DNA from: Ricinus communis
Taxonomy: Eukaryota; Streptophyta; Magnoliopsida; Malpighiales; Euphorbiaceae
NCBI RefSeq assembly: GCF_019578655.1
Contig: NC_063265.1
Span: 14,246,285 to 14,310,284, forward strand
DNA: 64,000 nucleotides
Direction: 5' to 3'
This document shows positions 47,584 to 62,568 of this stretch, piece by piece. The notes under the pieces are model-generated. The model ran no database searches, was not told the origin of the DNA, and worked only from the letters and a program-made list of their open reading frames with translations. Position numbers and translations under genes: made by a program. Every line of letters starts with the position of its first letter. Within the stretch, counting starts at the first letter, position 1.

Positions 47584-50500
47584 AATAACTAAAACTGCCA
47601 GTCCAAAACCTTCTCTGGTACAGAAAGGTGATGGGAAGGCAAACAAAGAAAAGAAGCCAAGAATGGTAATCGGATTTGTATTTTCGATTGCGATTAGAGT
47701 CAAGGATCAGTAGGTTCAGCATTTATCTTTCTTGTAAAGCTCATCAAGCTAGAGAATTTTGGCCTTTGTGGCTCGACTAAAGAGCTTGAGAAAAAAAAAA
47801 GATTGTCCTAAGCATTTCTGATCTTTGTGCTGAGCTCCAAAGGTGCTTTTATTCTTTGTACCAAGCCTTGTCATTGTCCTTCAAGTGCCATGGATGCTAG
47901 ACAGCAGTTCATATTTTCAAGCAGCATTCTATATCTATAGTTCATCTGTAACCTTGCTCCTCGGAAGGAAAACGGGGGAGTAAAAAAAATAGTTTCTCCA
48001 GTCTGTTTGGGAGAATGCTTATTTGGTACTGGAGTTCTGGAAATCTTTGAAGTGCTCTGGAATTGTTATAAGAACAATATTTTGCAGCAAAGCACGGTTG
48101 ACAGACCAATGCTAAGGTGCAGTATGTACATTATTAACATTTGTCTTAGCGATTAGCATCAGTTCTGATTATTTTTAAATTAGTAAGATTTCCCGTTTTC
48201 TGGGTTAAAATGTCAAGGATTCTGTTAGATTAACTGTGCTGAAGGTGATGAGATTAGACTTGAATTATTAACATTATCCTAAGCCAAAACATGAGGTGGA
48301 GATTAGGCCAAGCGCACTTCCCTTTCCTTGCTTTCTAATACTAAGGTAAATGGTAGATTAGGGGTGTAATCTAGTCTAAATAGTCTACCTAAATCATGAG
48401 CTATTAGGGATTAATTTGGAAACCACTCAAGATTGATTCAATATTTTTATGTAGTTGAGTTTGAATTTAAAACTATTTGAATAACTTTGAGGAGTCAGAG
48501 TTCAAATTCGAATTGAGTAACTTGATCGCACTCTTGGAATGACAAAAGTAATTATTTAGCATGCTAAACCAAAATTCCCAAAAATAATATGAGTTGAGTG
48601 TTATTTTCCTATGTGGCAGAAATTGTGGTTAGGGTTGGATAAAATCCGACTGAAACAAAAATGACACAACTATGGTCTGTTGTTTTGGTCAGAAAACCCA
48701 ATTTGCCTATTGAATGAATTCTTTTTTTTTTTTTTTTTGCTTTTAACAAGAAAAGGAAGATAGTTTTTACTGAAAAGGCTGGCGAAGTCCTTTTATTTAC
48801 TATTCATCAATTCATACATTATACAAAGTACAAAAGACAGACTTTTGTTGCTCATAATAATAATAATACAAAGGCTGACCCTTTTCCTTTTCTTTTTCAC
48901 TGTTTCTAAGGCTGTAATGTACTGCTCTCTTCCAAAGCCGAGGAATGCGGAATTTACTTCAATCTAAGGTAAAGACAAGGGCCCTATCAGACCCAACTAT
49001 CCTTTCTCCTCCACGTGCTTTGCATTTAAGAGTCTCTAGGACAAATGCATGCATTTCTCCCCTTTGTTTTGTCTTTTCCCCTATTCTTTCTTCATATTTC
49101 ACACAAGACCCACCACTTTTAACTCTAGGATTTTTCTTGGTAATTCAATTCTCCAATGGTAACATTAGTCATTTGATTAAAATGTAAAGCACTTGAAGTA
49201 CATATCATTATCAGTCGAGTTTAAATCCTACCATTTTCAAAAATACTTGTGAAAGTGTACGATCTAGAGTTGGTCCTATTACGTCCCTTGCGAATGGAAG
49301 GACCCATAGTGATTAGTAAACGGTTGTGTTCACACAGTCCCCTCCCTGCTAACATGTAATCAGTAGCAAGTCATTCCTTGAAAAATAAATGGGGTAAAGT
49401 GTAAAGGTGATGGCTTTTTGGGGTCTATTCTTTAAATATGGAACACTAATTCAGGTGGTGATATATTCATGGGTATACCCATGTTTTTGTAAAGGTTGCC
49501 AATTGTGGGCAGATTCTAATGGACTGAGTGTGCTAAAGGCGAATGCCCATTGGGTTTTAAGCTATCCTCTTAGATTGGCTCATTGTAATACCCCCTTGTA
49601 TAATCAACTTACTCCATTTTGTCTGCGTCATTTCCCTCTTTTAAGGCCTGACTGACTCCTTACAGGACGTACCTTCTCTCCTCTTCCCACCCTCCCTTCT
49701 AAGCAGCCAAACCAAAATATCACTTCTTTTCTTCTTCTTTTTCTTTTTGTTCTTTTGCACGAAATCAATTTACTTTATTATTATGATTTATCTTCTTTAA
49801 ATCGAAATTCTATTATCCATTTCTAACGGATTATGGCTGTATATTTAAAATAATGGTGAATCCGGTATTGATGCAGGGTTTTGTTAAGACAATAGTAGGA
49901 GAGAAAGCTTGGAATTACCATCTAATTCTAAAAGAAGCTATGATCACTGAGGGCAATCGTAGGTGGCAAGTAACTTATCCATTAATGAATCAGTTTTTGG
50001 GTCTAAAATAAAGCGTGCGTACGAGGGTCAACATAAAGCAGGTCACCTCATTTATCAACTTTCCACAAACTCAGAGGAGCTGCAGTCATACACTTTTTGC
50101 AATGAAAATGACAGATCAATGTTCTGTTTTTTCCCTATTACTTGCTGAAACTGGATTCCATATCCACCCATCCAAACATTTTTACAATGCCTAATTACTG
50201 AAAACTCTATCAACTTCCTACTTTTACATAATTTTTTTTTTTATTATTTTTAAAAATATTTTTCAATGGCGAAGCTTTAACTATGACGGTAATTTAATCA
50301 TATAACTTGGCAAAATTAAAATGAAAAAAGCCGAGTCAATGTTAATGCAAAAAATTGAGTCGACTTCTCTGATTAAAAACTTTTTTTTTTTCGGGTCGTC
50401 GATGTTGTGTGATTGTTTGATTTCTTCTTTGAGATTGATATCAATACTAGCAACATTCCAAAAGAAGCAAATCAGCTTCTTCTGCAATCTTTGCTCTTTA

Positions 50501-51216
50501 GAGATGTCATTGAGCATTAAACTACTCCTCCAAGCCCAAGTCTTCTTCTCCATCAACGTCTAAGCTTTTCGAGGAAGCTATTCAAGAAAAGTTGAACCTA
50601 AAGAAAGAGGAGCTGACAACAAGATCACACAGTTAATTTGACCAGGGAAGCATATGCCATTGTTTGGTTGAATCGAGTTTTACTATAGCTACACTCCTTT
50701 ACCTCATAAGTAGAGTTGGGTAAATTGTCGTGCTCTTGTTAATTCAAAAAATGTTCCGCTCTTTTAAGCAAAAGAATTTAGGTCTCACTTAATTGTTCTA
50801 CAATAGTTAGATGAATGCAAAGGAGACTTCCAAATTATGAGGGTTTGGTACTAAACAATATGCCAAATGAATAATGAAGGATAAGGTTGTTAAGGATTTA
50901 TTTAATATGCTGTTTCTAGTATTGTCATATGCCCAATCAATTAAAGCAAAATATATATTCTACCTCCTCTTCGTGACATTCATGTCCCTAGCAAACAACA
51001 AATTACCCAAATTCTCTTACACATGAAACCTAGTTTGGAGATCTTGTTTTGGATTTATTTTCTACACACCAAATGAGTTTTGGTCTCCGTAGCAGGTGTA
51101 AATAGATAGATAACTATATTATATTATATAGTTAACGACTCGTTAAAAACTTCTCTTCGATTAAAAGGAAATTCAAATATCTTTTAATTTTTGTACCCTA
51201 CTTTTTTTTTTCTTAC
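47584..51216. other. AP2 3' region and intergenic DNA
   Basis: The AP2-type 3'-UTR probably ends before about 48200. Beyond it I see no gene, only short frames without coding character and homopolymer runs, for example a T-run at about 48722-48739. Confidence 0.5.
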
Positions 51217-51667
51217 TGATAACTCGGTCGGCTGAGGCGAGCTATCAACAAAGATCTTCAAAGGCTGACCTTGATCTTTGGAGTACCTGCAAGAAAGGGT
51301 TAGAAATCGTCGGACGTGATTGTTTGACCACTCACTCTGATGATAAAGTCAGTATTTTATGTGAGGATGGCTAAAGTGTTTAAGTGTGTAAAATTGGTTG
51401 TACCTGATGTGTACCGTCCTCATTTCTTATATAGACGTTGAAGGTCTTCCAGTCTATTTAGGGGAGAGCTTCATGTTTATAGATCATCCTAATTGTATTA
51501 AGATTTATATTCTTATTTATTTTTAGAGTTCTAGATCGAGTCAAACTCTATGATTAGAGTCCCCTCAGGATACATTCCCTTAGAGTCGCAGTCATAGTGG
51601 ACATTAATCTTTGGTCAATCTTGCCTTTTTAGGATGCAACAGGCTGGTTTATGATACCCGGTTATCA
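51217..51667. mobile_element. solo LTR with 5-bp target-site duplication
   Basis: The 451-base element begins TGATAAC and ends GTTATCA, a perfect 7-base terminal inverted repeat with TG..CA ends as required of an LTR. It is flanked on both sides by CTTAC (51212-51216 and 51668-51672), a perfect 5-bp target-site duplication typical of retrotransposon integrase. A TATATA motif near 51430 fits an LTR promoter. No internal retrotransposon sequence is present, so this is a solo LTR left by recombination, or a very small non-coding LTR element. Confidence 0.85.
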
Positions 51668-51672
51668 CTTAC

Positions 51673-54100
51673 AATTAAATTATAAAAATTTTTTAGAAGT
51701 TTTCTCTTTAATTTTTTTATTGTCTAAATAAGATATCTTAACCATTGTTGAGATAAAATACAAATAATGAGATTCACAAAGGTAATTTAAAATGGATTTA
51801 GATATTTATATACCATATAGGTTTATCTTCATGTATCTCCTAATGGATGGGTACTTGATCTTTGCCATCCCTACTGAGGCTTAGTCAAAACTTTTTTTAT
51901 GCTTAAACTAAGCATGGTTTAATAGCTAGGCTTACTGGCTGTTGGCTTTAGTACACATCAAATATAAAAGTGATTTCATTATGTGAAATGGTTTAAAGGG
52001 CATAATGTTAGGTAAATTTTGTAAGTGCACAGATCGAAACAAGTAATATAGAAAGAGTACAAGGATTGTTTCCACGATAAGATTGATACCAAGTATTAGC
52101 TCTAATTGTATTTCCATAATCTAACAAAATTAAATAATTGTAATTGAGAAAATAAATAATAAGAAAAGAAAATTTAAATCTATTAATTATTTTTTTTAAG
52201 AATTTAATAAGTAAGACTAGAGCTTGGATTTGTTTCACTAACTATTACTCAGATTATATGATTTTTTCACAATTCAAATTATTAATTTAGTCAAAAATAA
52301 ATTACCCAAATTACTTAGAGTTTCTATTATCTGCTAGCTACAACCCCACAGTATGTTACTGTGCATCTATAGAATTCCAACTTTGCACGAATCCATTTCT
52401 GAGGTTATAAAAAAAAAAAAATGAAAAATAGGAAATTGGGAGTTTGAATGAATTATTTCTCCTCTACTTAACTTTGTACTGTATTCTGATTTCTGATGAA
52501 GAGGACTATGTCGGACCAGACATTGTTGCTTAAAAGAAGACACACGCATTTAGTCAATTTACTTGGAGAAATATTACCTCAACCTTCTTCATTTTCTTTT
52601 TCTTTACACACTGATGATAGCATTCATTTTTCCCAAATACTTAAAGAGCCTTGTTTGGATTGACAAAGTTCTCTATTCATTCTAATTCCATGTATTCATG
52701 CAATCTCTCGTGTTTGATTAAAAACAAAATATGGAAAAAGATCGATAAAAATCCCCACTTTTTAAATGCCTCATTTTTAAAGGATTTCATGAATCAACAG
52801 ACAATTGATTTTACTAAATATACAAAACGTTGCTCATTCAAACTATGGATTTTAGGATTTTGGTAAAATCCAGTTTCCTCCTAACCCTAACCCTATCACG
52901 TATGCATTTGGCATATGAGCCTACAGCTTCAATTATACACGAGTAAACACAAGTGAACTTTTGACTATCTTTTCTATGCCAACCGCCCCTTCTCCCATAA
53001 CTGCCTTCTTCTGCCTCGCCAGGGTATTATATTTCGTTCCCAGGAACTCTATAAATCATCCCATCCCGTGCAATTGGATTCCAGCAACAATTACAGGACC
53101 GGTTCAATATGAAAATTGAAAAGAGCACATAAGAAGAAAACACGACTCTATCCGACTCAAAATGAGCTTCTGAGATTGGAAAAGCCTACCAAAAATCTAA
53201 CAGCTTAACATGCAAAACAAAATTTCATCCATCTAGTAAACCTGCTGTAGGAGTAAAAGAAAGCGTTACTAGAAATGCAATATCGAATTTCATCCAATGA
53301 GAAAATTAGAACTTGATGGGAATGTTGGGTTCCACCTATCGTACTTCTACAAACAGTAAAAGGTTCCACCTGTCGCTCATCATAGGAATGTTGTGGTTTA
53401 ACCAAGGTGGCTTGAAACTGAATACCTCCCCCAGATTTTGCCCCATGTCATGTAACGAGGACACTGAACTTTACGTCTCGTGTCTTTTTCCTTCTCTTCA
53501 GACAGTCAATAAGTTAATTATAGGATTCAATCCATCCTGAGTAAGCTAGCTGCCCATGCCAAAAGAAATGTTCTTGTTTCAGCATACCTGCAATTACAAA
53601 CCAATAATGGTTTATTGGAACTTAATTCGTGTGGCAACTGTATCTGCTTCAAGGAAAAACAAACAGGTAATGATTTCTGCATCCACAATGAAAAGAGTAC
53701 ATAAGAAACTGAAAAGAAAAAAATTGCAGAAGCAGGTGGTTAAATTCTTCACTTCATGCGTCCATGAAGATTCTCAGTAATACTATGGAATGAAAATGAC
53801 TGCACTAAATGAAATAATCATAGAGGCCTACCATGAAACAATGCCAGTCAAACATATCCTTCAAAACCTCCACCTTTAGTTCTGCAGGCATAATAGGCTT
53901 TATTTCTTCAAAACCAGATGGAGCTTCCTGGACAAGAGGGCAAACAATGCAGCTTACTTGTCCTTTGCCAATAGAACAGTGTGCACAAAATCAAGAGAAC
54001 CGGCCTCATAAAAAACAATGGCAATTCACATCCAACAAATCACCCACTCACATTCCCATTAATCTATCCAAGCATCACGGAATTCCAATTTCAACAAAAT
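51673..54100. other. intergenic region and NOT4 3' side
   Basis: AT-rich with no recognised gene up to about 53000. The last kilobase probably includes the 3'-UTR of the NOT4-type gene on the minus strand. A short CCTAACCCTAACCCTA stretch at about 52879 is not the plant telomere repeat. Confidence 0.5.
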
Positions 54101-57100
54101 CTACAAGGCAAATCCTCTATTGTATAGCTTGCTGGAACTAGAAATGTGATACTTCAGATCTTCATGACTAGGGATAATTTTGTTGAATCCTAGCCTCCCA
54201 TTCACGAGCAATTCTGGCATACCCACATTATTGACACTCTTGGTCTCATCCCAACCACTCCAACAGCCATTTGACATGTGTACATTTCTAACCTGTTGAG
54301 CTGTCACTTGTGCAAATGGAGATGGATTGCTGGGTGGGGATTGGCCCATAAGCATGGATGATATGTTGTAAGCATCATTTGGGGGAGAGACTCTACTCCT
54401 GAAGTGATCTGGGAATCTATGGTTCTGCTTGGCAGAAATTGGTTGCTGCATCAGCAACTGAAGCTCTGTATCATGATCAAAAGGACTAAAACGCGACGAC
54501 ATAGCCGGCCTCATGTCAAAGCTTGAACTATTCAGCCTTGCTGCCAGGAGCCCATCACCAACTTCCATAATTGCAGGATCAAAGAATTCAACATCAGCGT
54601 AGCTACCAACTTTCCTAGATGATGGTGCAGAGTTTTGAAGCATAAAGTTTGCTGCACATAAACAAAAAAATTAATATTTGCCAATAAAATACATGCATAA
54701 ACCGTCATAAAGCATAAGAAAACAGACCATCATAGTTCATTGGCCTATTAGTAGGAAACCCTGGGGGTACTGCCCTGCTTGAAACAGAAAATCCTGGTGG
54801 AGATGTTGGAGCTTTGGCAACTGCAAAAATGCAAGAGCTTCAAAAGGATAATAATGTGAACACAAATTGGAGTCTAGGAAATCATAATGCATTAATTCCC
54901 CAAAAAGAACCTTTTCTTTAACTCCAACTTTTTACTGGAAGGCATGTGGTTTCCCATCTTATAGTAATATCCTTTTATTTCCCTTTCCCTCCTCGTTTTC
55001 CTAAGCAACTTGTATGGGACTAGCTGTGACAATTCAAGCACTTTGCTATTCCCAAAACCATATGAATTTCAGAAGAACACCATACTGTTCAAGACTTTAC
55101 CAAAGCAAGAAAGGAAGCAGCATTGCAAGAAAAAGAAAAACATAAATTAGATAGTAATTCACCTGAATAATTAGATCCCGGAAAAGTATGACTGCTGAGA
55201 AAACTATTGGACTCCACAGAACTACCATTTGAAGAAATATCATTGTATTTGTCCATGCTAAGATACTTGTTCTCATTATAATGATGAGAAGCAGAAGAAC
55301 TATTGATTGCATTTGCCAGAGGATGCCCCATATTACAATCCTGGTCAAGGAAATCATCCTGTCTGGCGAAGGAGAACCTTGACTGATTGCTGTCCTGTAC
55401 TTTTCTTAAACTTGGCACTTTTAGTGTACCATGTTGCTTGTCAGTTTCAGTTAGCAACTTGACAAAACTCTTAGGTGAGGTCAATGTATCTTCCCATGCA
55501 TCCAAATCCATAGATAGAATACTAGAGATAATGCTGCTTTCCCCTATATCCAGAAAAGCTTTATTGTTAGAACTAACTTTAGTATCATCACATCCTTCCA
55601 AATATTTAGCTGATCCCACATCAGACAAGATACTAGAATAGTTAGAAGCCCTATCCAATTCAAAATGGCCACTAGGCTGGTTACCACAGGACCCATTAGA
55701 CAGTACTGGCAGGCCAGACCTCAACTGATAAGCAACACCATCGCATTTAATTGGTACAGTGCTCTGATGGGAATCAACAGGACTATGATGATTACTTTCG
55801 CCTTGCTGCCCAGGGTGATGACCCAAGGGTTTCAGATTCTGTTTTGAAGAAAGTAGACAAGATCGGAGTTGTAGATTGTAGGCATCTCCAGAATCACTAA
55901 GCTGTTTATCAAAACCTGGTAAATCCTCCACGATTGAGCTTTCCCTTAATGCTGGTGAAGCTGAAGACTCAATAAGTAGGTTGACATCCTGATATGAACC
56001 GCGAGTTATGGGCAGGCTATGGGTATAAACTGAACTTATTGGAATAGCAGAACTAGTGTTCTCATCCTTAGGATGGCTAGAAATGCTAATTGACGATACT
56101 GCCGAGCATAATCCCTGAAACTCTCCATCCGCAAAATTTTCCTCTTTGTTCATAGCTGGAGGAGGAGACTGTTTGGCAAGTCCTAGAGAGTTTGTGCCAG
56201 CAGATGTTATGACATCACCACCACATGATACAACAGATGGCTGTGCTTCAGAACTTCCTTCAGGTATTGTAATATTTTTCGCACCAGAAGATCCTTTGGG
56301 GCTTCCAATTTCAGAAGCAAGAGCTTCGTTACTACTTGGTGTTTCGGGCTTAAGACTATGAGTTCCAGCTGCAACTGACATGCTTGTAGCCAGTGGTACG
56401 CTAGAAGAGACACACATGACCCTGACAATAGAAGTTACAAAATAAATGAGATAAAAATTTGGGAAGCCACATATCAACTGAAACACAATTCAAAAGCCAT
56501 TTATCACTAAATTTTATACCATGATGCTGCCCCAGGAAGTGCATTAGATCTTTCTGTACCATTATCAGCAAAAGATCCACCATCAGAGTCAGCAAAAGAT
56601 CCACCATCAGAGTTTCCAACAGTCTGCAGAAAAGACACAGCAAAGTCTATCAGTTGTAAGCAATTCTAGAAAACAACTCTTAATCCAAATAATCTATTAC
56701 ATTTGTTCAAAACATCACCAGAAAATGAAATGCTTTGAACAGCATATAATTCAACAAAACAACCGTTCTCAACCTAGTTTCACCTTATGAGGGACATGTT
56801 AGATCTTACAAGGATTATCCACAATTGAGTCACAACTGTTAAACCAGACGTTCCAAAAAAAACATACATTAAAACAATGTCTTACATTAACAGGACCTCT
56901 ACAATCGGGTGTGGCTGTTGATGATATATTTCCATCGGTATACTCATCTGCTGGGGGTGGTAACATATTCCCCGAACGTCGATGCAAATTTATAGTCGCA
57001 CCAATATTTTGTTGAACTCTACTCCTTTAGCACCACAATGTATTAATTCACTTAAGATAATTATAACTTGGCATGGACCATACACAGCCTTTATGCCAAT

Positions 57101-59173
57101 TAAAAAACAACCAAGAATCTGAATATGAAAATAAGACTAAATGATCTTACCTTGTAAAGGCAGAAACTAAATCATCTTTTGTAAAACTATCTTCTTGAGT
57201 ACCAAATTCATGCAAATACAAACAGTCTGGAATGCTGCAAGGCTAAATCAGCAGAAGCACTAATCAAACAGATGTCCAGGGAGGTTGTGTTCTTGGTTAA
57301 CAAAATAGTGAATATTCTGAGATTCTGTTTGTTTCACAAAAATATATTCCTGTAATCTTTCTGCGTTTTTCAGTGTTTGGTATGCATGAATCAATCATAT
57401 CCAAAATGTTTTTTTTTTTTTTCTCCATTCACCTTGAAGGAACAAAAGAAAATATCTTTTCATTCAATCTCTAGTGGACCTCTTATTAGAATTCATGAGT
57501 GCCTATGTGCACAAGGTTGGGGGAAGGATGATGGAGGTGGGGATACATGCGCATGTTCAAGCATAAATACCTGGTTTTTAAGCCATGAATGGCAATATTT
57601 GGTGGTTCCAAAGCATGCCCTGCAATTACTTCTTCTAATTAATTATCAAACAAGCATGGCAAACTTATGAAGAACCAAAGAAGAATAAAAGGGCAGAGGC
57701 CAAGCCCAAGATAAATGAATAGATTATTCTTCATAGAAATGAGAATAATTGCAACTAAGATTAAGAAACAAAATAAAATCGCCCCCTCTCCCAAAATTAT
57801 AAATAGTAAAATTCCTAAAATACTTTCTTTTCTACTAGAACCTCCATTATTTACACAAAGTAAAGAGACATTTAAAAGAAGAAAAACCCCTCTTCTATTA
57901 TCATAATGTAATTGATCTTTCACAAAGTAAACTAAAGAAAATATGTGTTTAAATACATCCACTTAAATCTAACTAATCAACTCTATTTTAAGAGAAAAAT
58001 AAAAGAACATGTAAATTACAAAATTGTAAAATGCAAACAAGTAACGAATTCTAATGCTTTACCACATTCATTTAGAGCTTAACACAATAATATGATTCTA
58101 TGTCCCTATTAAAAAATATATGTGCTTACCTTAAGGATCTACCTTCTAAGATAAAACTGTGAACCGACTGAATACAACGCACTGCTTCCTCCTCTTTCGA
58201 ATATGTTATATACCTAAGAGTGAGCAAAAGGAAACCACTTTACATGACAGCATACCCTATACAAATTTCATCCCACTTAAAGAGAGAGAGTGATGAGGAG
58301 TAAGGAACCAAAAAATAATTGATAATAAATAGCTAAGGCACTTACACACAGCAACTGTTGTTTGAAGAATGCTGAATAACCCCAGTTGATGTTTTAGAAA
58401 TAGAGGCCTTCAACACCTTTCCATATTGGCCAAAGTACTCTCTCCGCGGAAGAAGCTGATGCAATGAATAAAGAGATTTCATGATCAGATACTTGAATAC
58501 AGATATTTGAAAAGAAAAAAAAAAGGGTAAACCAAGTATAAGATGCAAATGAAAAGAATTAAGCCATCGAAAGCATGATTATGACAGGTTTAAGGGTAAC
58601 ACTCACTGCTTCATCCGCAAGGTTCAGTGGTAATCCAATTATGTACACTAGATTCCGCTGAATAACCCTAACATTGCTAAGATGCATCCTTCCTTCAGAT
58701 GGTTTTGGCTTTGCCTTCTGTGATTTTAGTTTTCGCTCTGAATTTATTTCAGCCACCAATCTGTAAAGTAAGAATGTAGTGTCAAGTGCAACCCTCAACG
58801 GCTCATCACAAAGAACTGCATATTAAAACAAAGAAAGAGCATGCATGCAAAAATAACAACCTTTCACAATTTGCAGCCATTCCAACAATTCTTTCTTTGT
58901 CATAAGCTGAGCGGCATGCTGGACAGCGACCCTCAGTTTTCTCCTTTTCAGCCATCTCCATGATTTGATTCCAGCACCAAACACAAATCTGTGAGAATAA
59001 AGAAAACAAAAATGCCAGTAAAAAAGAAGTGTCAATAAAACTACTATAATAATGGAGAAGTTAAATTTTGGAGCTCAAACCTCATAGCCACATTTGCATG
59101 GCTTCAATTGCTGATCGGTCAAATCCATCTCCTCGGTGCACAATGGGCACACTTTGTCACCCCTATCACTCAT
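54101..59173 (-). CDS. NOT4: CCR4-NOT subunit 4-like RING/RRM E3 ubiquitin ligase
   Basis: Twelve minus-strand coding exons encode 949 aa: 59173-59081, 58988-58861, 58760-58607, 58455-58346, 58213-58130, 57619-57571, 57242-57151, 57018-56886, 56623-56520, 56421-55163, 54820-54728, 54651-54101. The N-terminus MSDRGDKVCPLC, CKCGYEICVWCW and CPACRSAYD form the C4C4 RING of NOT4. An RRM follows (NLVYIIGLPL, YFGQYGKVLKASISK, VYITYSKEEEAVRCI), then a CCCH-like segment (ACFGTTKYCHSWL, CSIPDCLYLHEFG). The long Ser-rich C-terminus, carried mostly by a 1.26-kb exon, is disordered and ends KLYNRGFAL. NOT4 ligases act with ribosome quality control and mRNA decay. Adjacency to the AP2-type gene matches At2g28540/At2g28550. 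Confidence 0.93.
56565..56612 (-). repeat. perfect 24-bp tandem duplication in NOT4 exon 9
   Basis: Two identical 24-base units (56565-56588 and 56589-56612) encode SDGGSFAD twice in frame. They lie in the disordered linker after the CCCH-like region. Perfect identity points to a recent duplication. Confidence 0.95.
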
Positions 59174-59179
59174 GGTTGC

Positions 59180-59968
59180 CTAAATATTCAGCAAGATAAA
59201 ACACATCACATACTGATTAACCATACTTCTTTTATATATTCTATTTTCTCAGATGTAACATCATTTCTTATTCTTCCCACACTGACATACAAGTCATTAT
59301 AATATGCAAACACACCATATACATGTTAATTAAGAAAGAAAAAAGAAAAGCTAAAGCCACATTTTGCAAACTCCAAACGTCAGCAGCAAACTAATAATAG
59401 CATAATAGCATATATTCGATTATCTTAACTACAATTTACAAGATATATCTGGTTGCTGTGACCTAAAATACACTATGCAGCGGATTACCATGTTTTCAGT
59501 TCAAACAGGTAAAAAAGAATTTAAAACAAAATTACATCAAACGATGTTAAAAACAGTATGTCCTCTCACTTCCCTTTATCTTTTTTTTTTTTTTGTCCAG
59601 AGCCAAACACAGTGTAAAGTCATATAATTACATTCAATTGAATAAACACAGCAGCTAAAGAAAAAACAAAACTAATCGATCCAACCGTTAATTGATTCAC
59701 ACTTCATACAGTAAACAAAATAAACGAATAAATAAATCCGGAAAAAATCAGTCAACAAAAAAAGCGTAAAAGCAACACAAATCTGCATCTGGACCTAAAA
59801 TCAGGATCCGAAAATCCCGTATCCAAATCCGACAAGCTGTGTTAAACTAGGAAACGGATTCTCTAAATTTCACAGGGTTCAGCGAACGATTAATTAATTT
59901 TTTAGGGAAAAAAGTACCTAAAAAATTAAGTAGAGATTTCACAAAATAGAAAGGAGGATAATACTTAC
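59180..59968 (-). other. probable 5'-UTR intron of the NOT4-type gene
   Basis: On the minus strand a full-consensus donor GTAAGTAT begins at 59968, and a TTTAG acceptor at 59181-59180 ends seven bases before the ATG. The 789 bases between are AT-rich with no coding frame. This places the transcription start upstream of 59968. Confidence 0.6.
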
Positions 59969-60794
59969 AGTGAGAAAATGGAAAATAAGAGAAAGAATAT
60001 GAAGAAAGCGCGAGAGAGAGTGAACCTTTGGATAATAAATGCGGAAGCCACAAAAATAAAGAAAAGAGAGTAAGAAGTAGCAGTAGCAGAAGAGAGACAA
60101 AAAAATAAAGAAATAAATTATAAAAAATAAAAAAGGTTACAATGATGGATGGATGGATAGACGGATGGATAAATAGGTGGCCGTGGCTTTCTTTCTCTAT
60201 TATTTGATGGGTTGGGTGCTCCCCCTTATTGTTGTTGTCGTCGTTGATGGAATGGCTCTTCGCTGACCTGTCACTCACGTAATTTTACACCTCTATTCTA
60301 CATTTTGGGCTTTTTGTTTGGCCCATTATTTCCCAGATACTTTATATCGGCCTATTTCAGAAAGGTTTTGCATAATAGCGGGTCGGACTTCTCCGATAAC
60401 AATGTATTACGACTGGATCATATTTTCGAATTGAACTGAAAAATTAGCAAGATTTGGAAATGTGAAAATGAAAGAATGGCAGGTCATTCCAGAAGTCACT
60501 AAGATGATATGATTTCCAAGCCTAAAATTAAAATATAGAACCAACCAGACATAAAACCAACGCTGCATCCTTCTCTTGTCCTTAGCTAGCATCATTGCCT
60601 ATTAGAATTTAGTACTAGCCTCCCTGTCTCTCTATGGTGTTCTTGATCACTAGACAATTGTAGAAAGCAGCTAGCTGGTGATCTATTTTCAGGTATTTCA
60701 TATAATGCTTTGCATTTTGATTCTTGCATGTGTTGTTTGTCGATTAGTACACTGTAATCTGATCTTGAATTTGCATTGTAAGTAGTTTACGAAG
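59969..60794. promoter_or_regulatory. divergent promoter region, NOT4-type gene / APX copy
   Basis: Holds the NOT4-type leader and promoter (minus) and the upstream side of the APX copy (plus). A GGAT-type tetranucleotide repeat lies at about 60144-60171. GA/CT-rich leader sequence is seen at 60000-60110. Confidence 0.5.
60144..60171. repeat. (GGAT)n-type tetranucleotide repeat
   Basis: Imperfect ATGG/GGAT units with one AGAC interruption, upstream of the NOT4-type leader intron. The frame running through it (poly His-Pro-Ser-Ile) is a translation artefact. Confidence 0.85.

Positions 60795-62568
<1,774 letters not shown>

Noticed and set aside
49407..49655. 82-aa plus-strand frame after the AP2-type gene
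   Set aside because: No motif, no homologue recognised, no promoter features; treated as a chance frame.
52879..52895. CCTAACCCTAACCCTA resembling telomere repeats
   Set aside because: The plant telomere unit is TTTAGGG; this is two and a half units of a different hexamer and too short to mean anything.
59847..60278. 143-aa minus-strand frame with repeated His-Pro-Ser-Ile
   Set aside because: Translation of a tetranucleotide repeat and pyrimidine-rich leader of the NOT4-type gene, crossing its proposed leader-intron donor.
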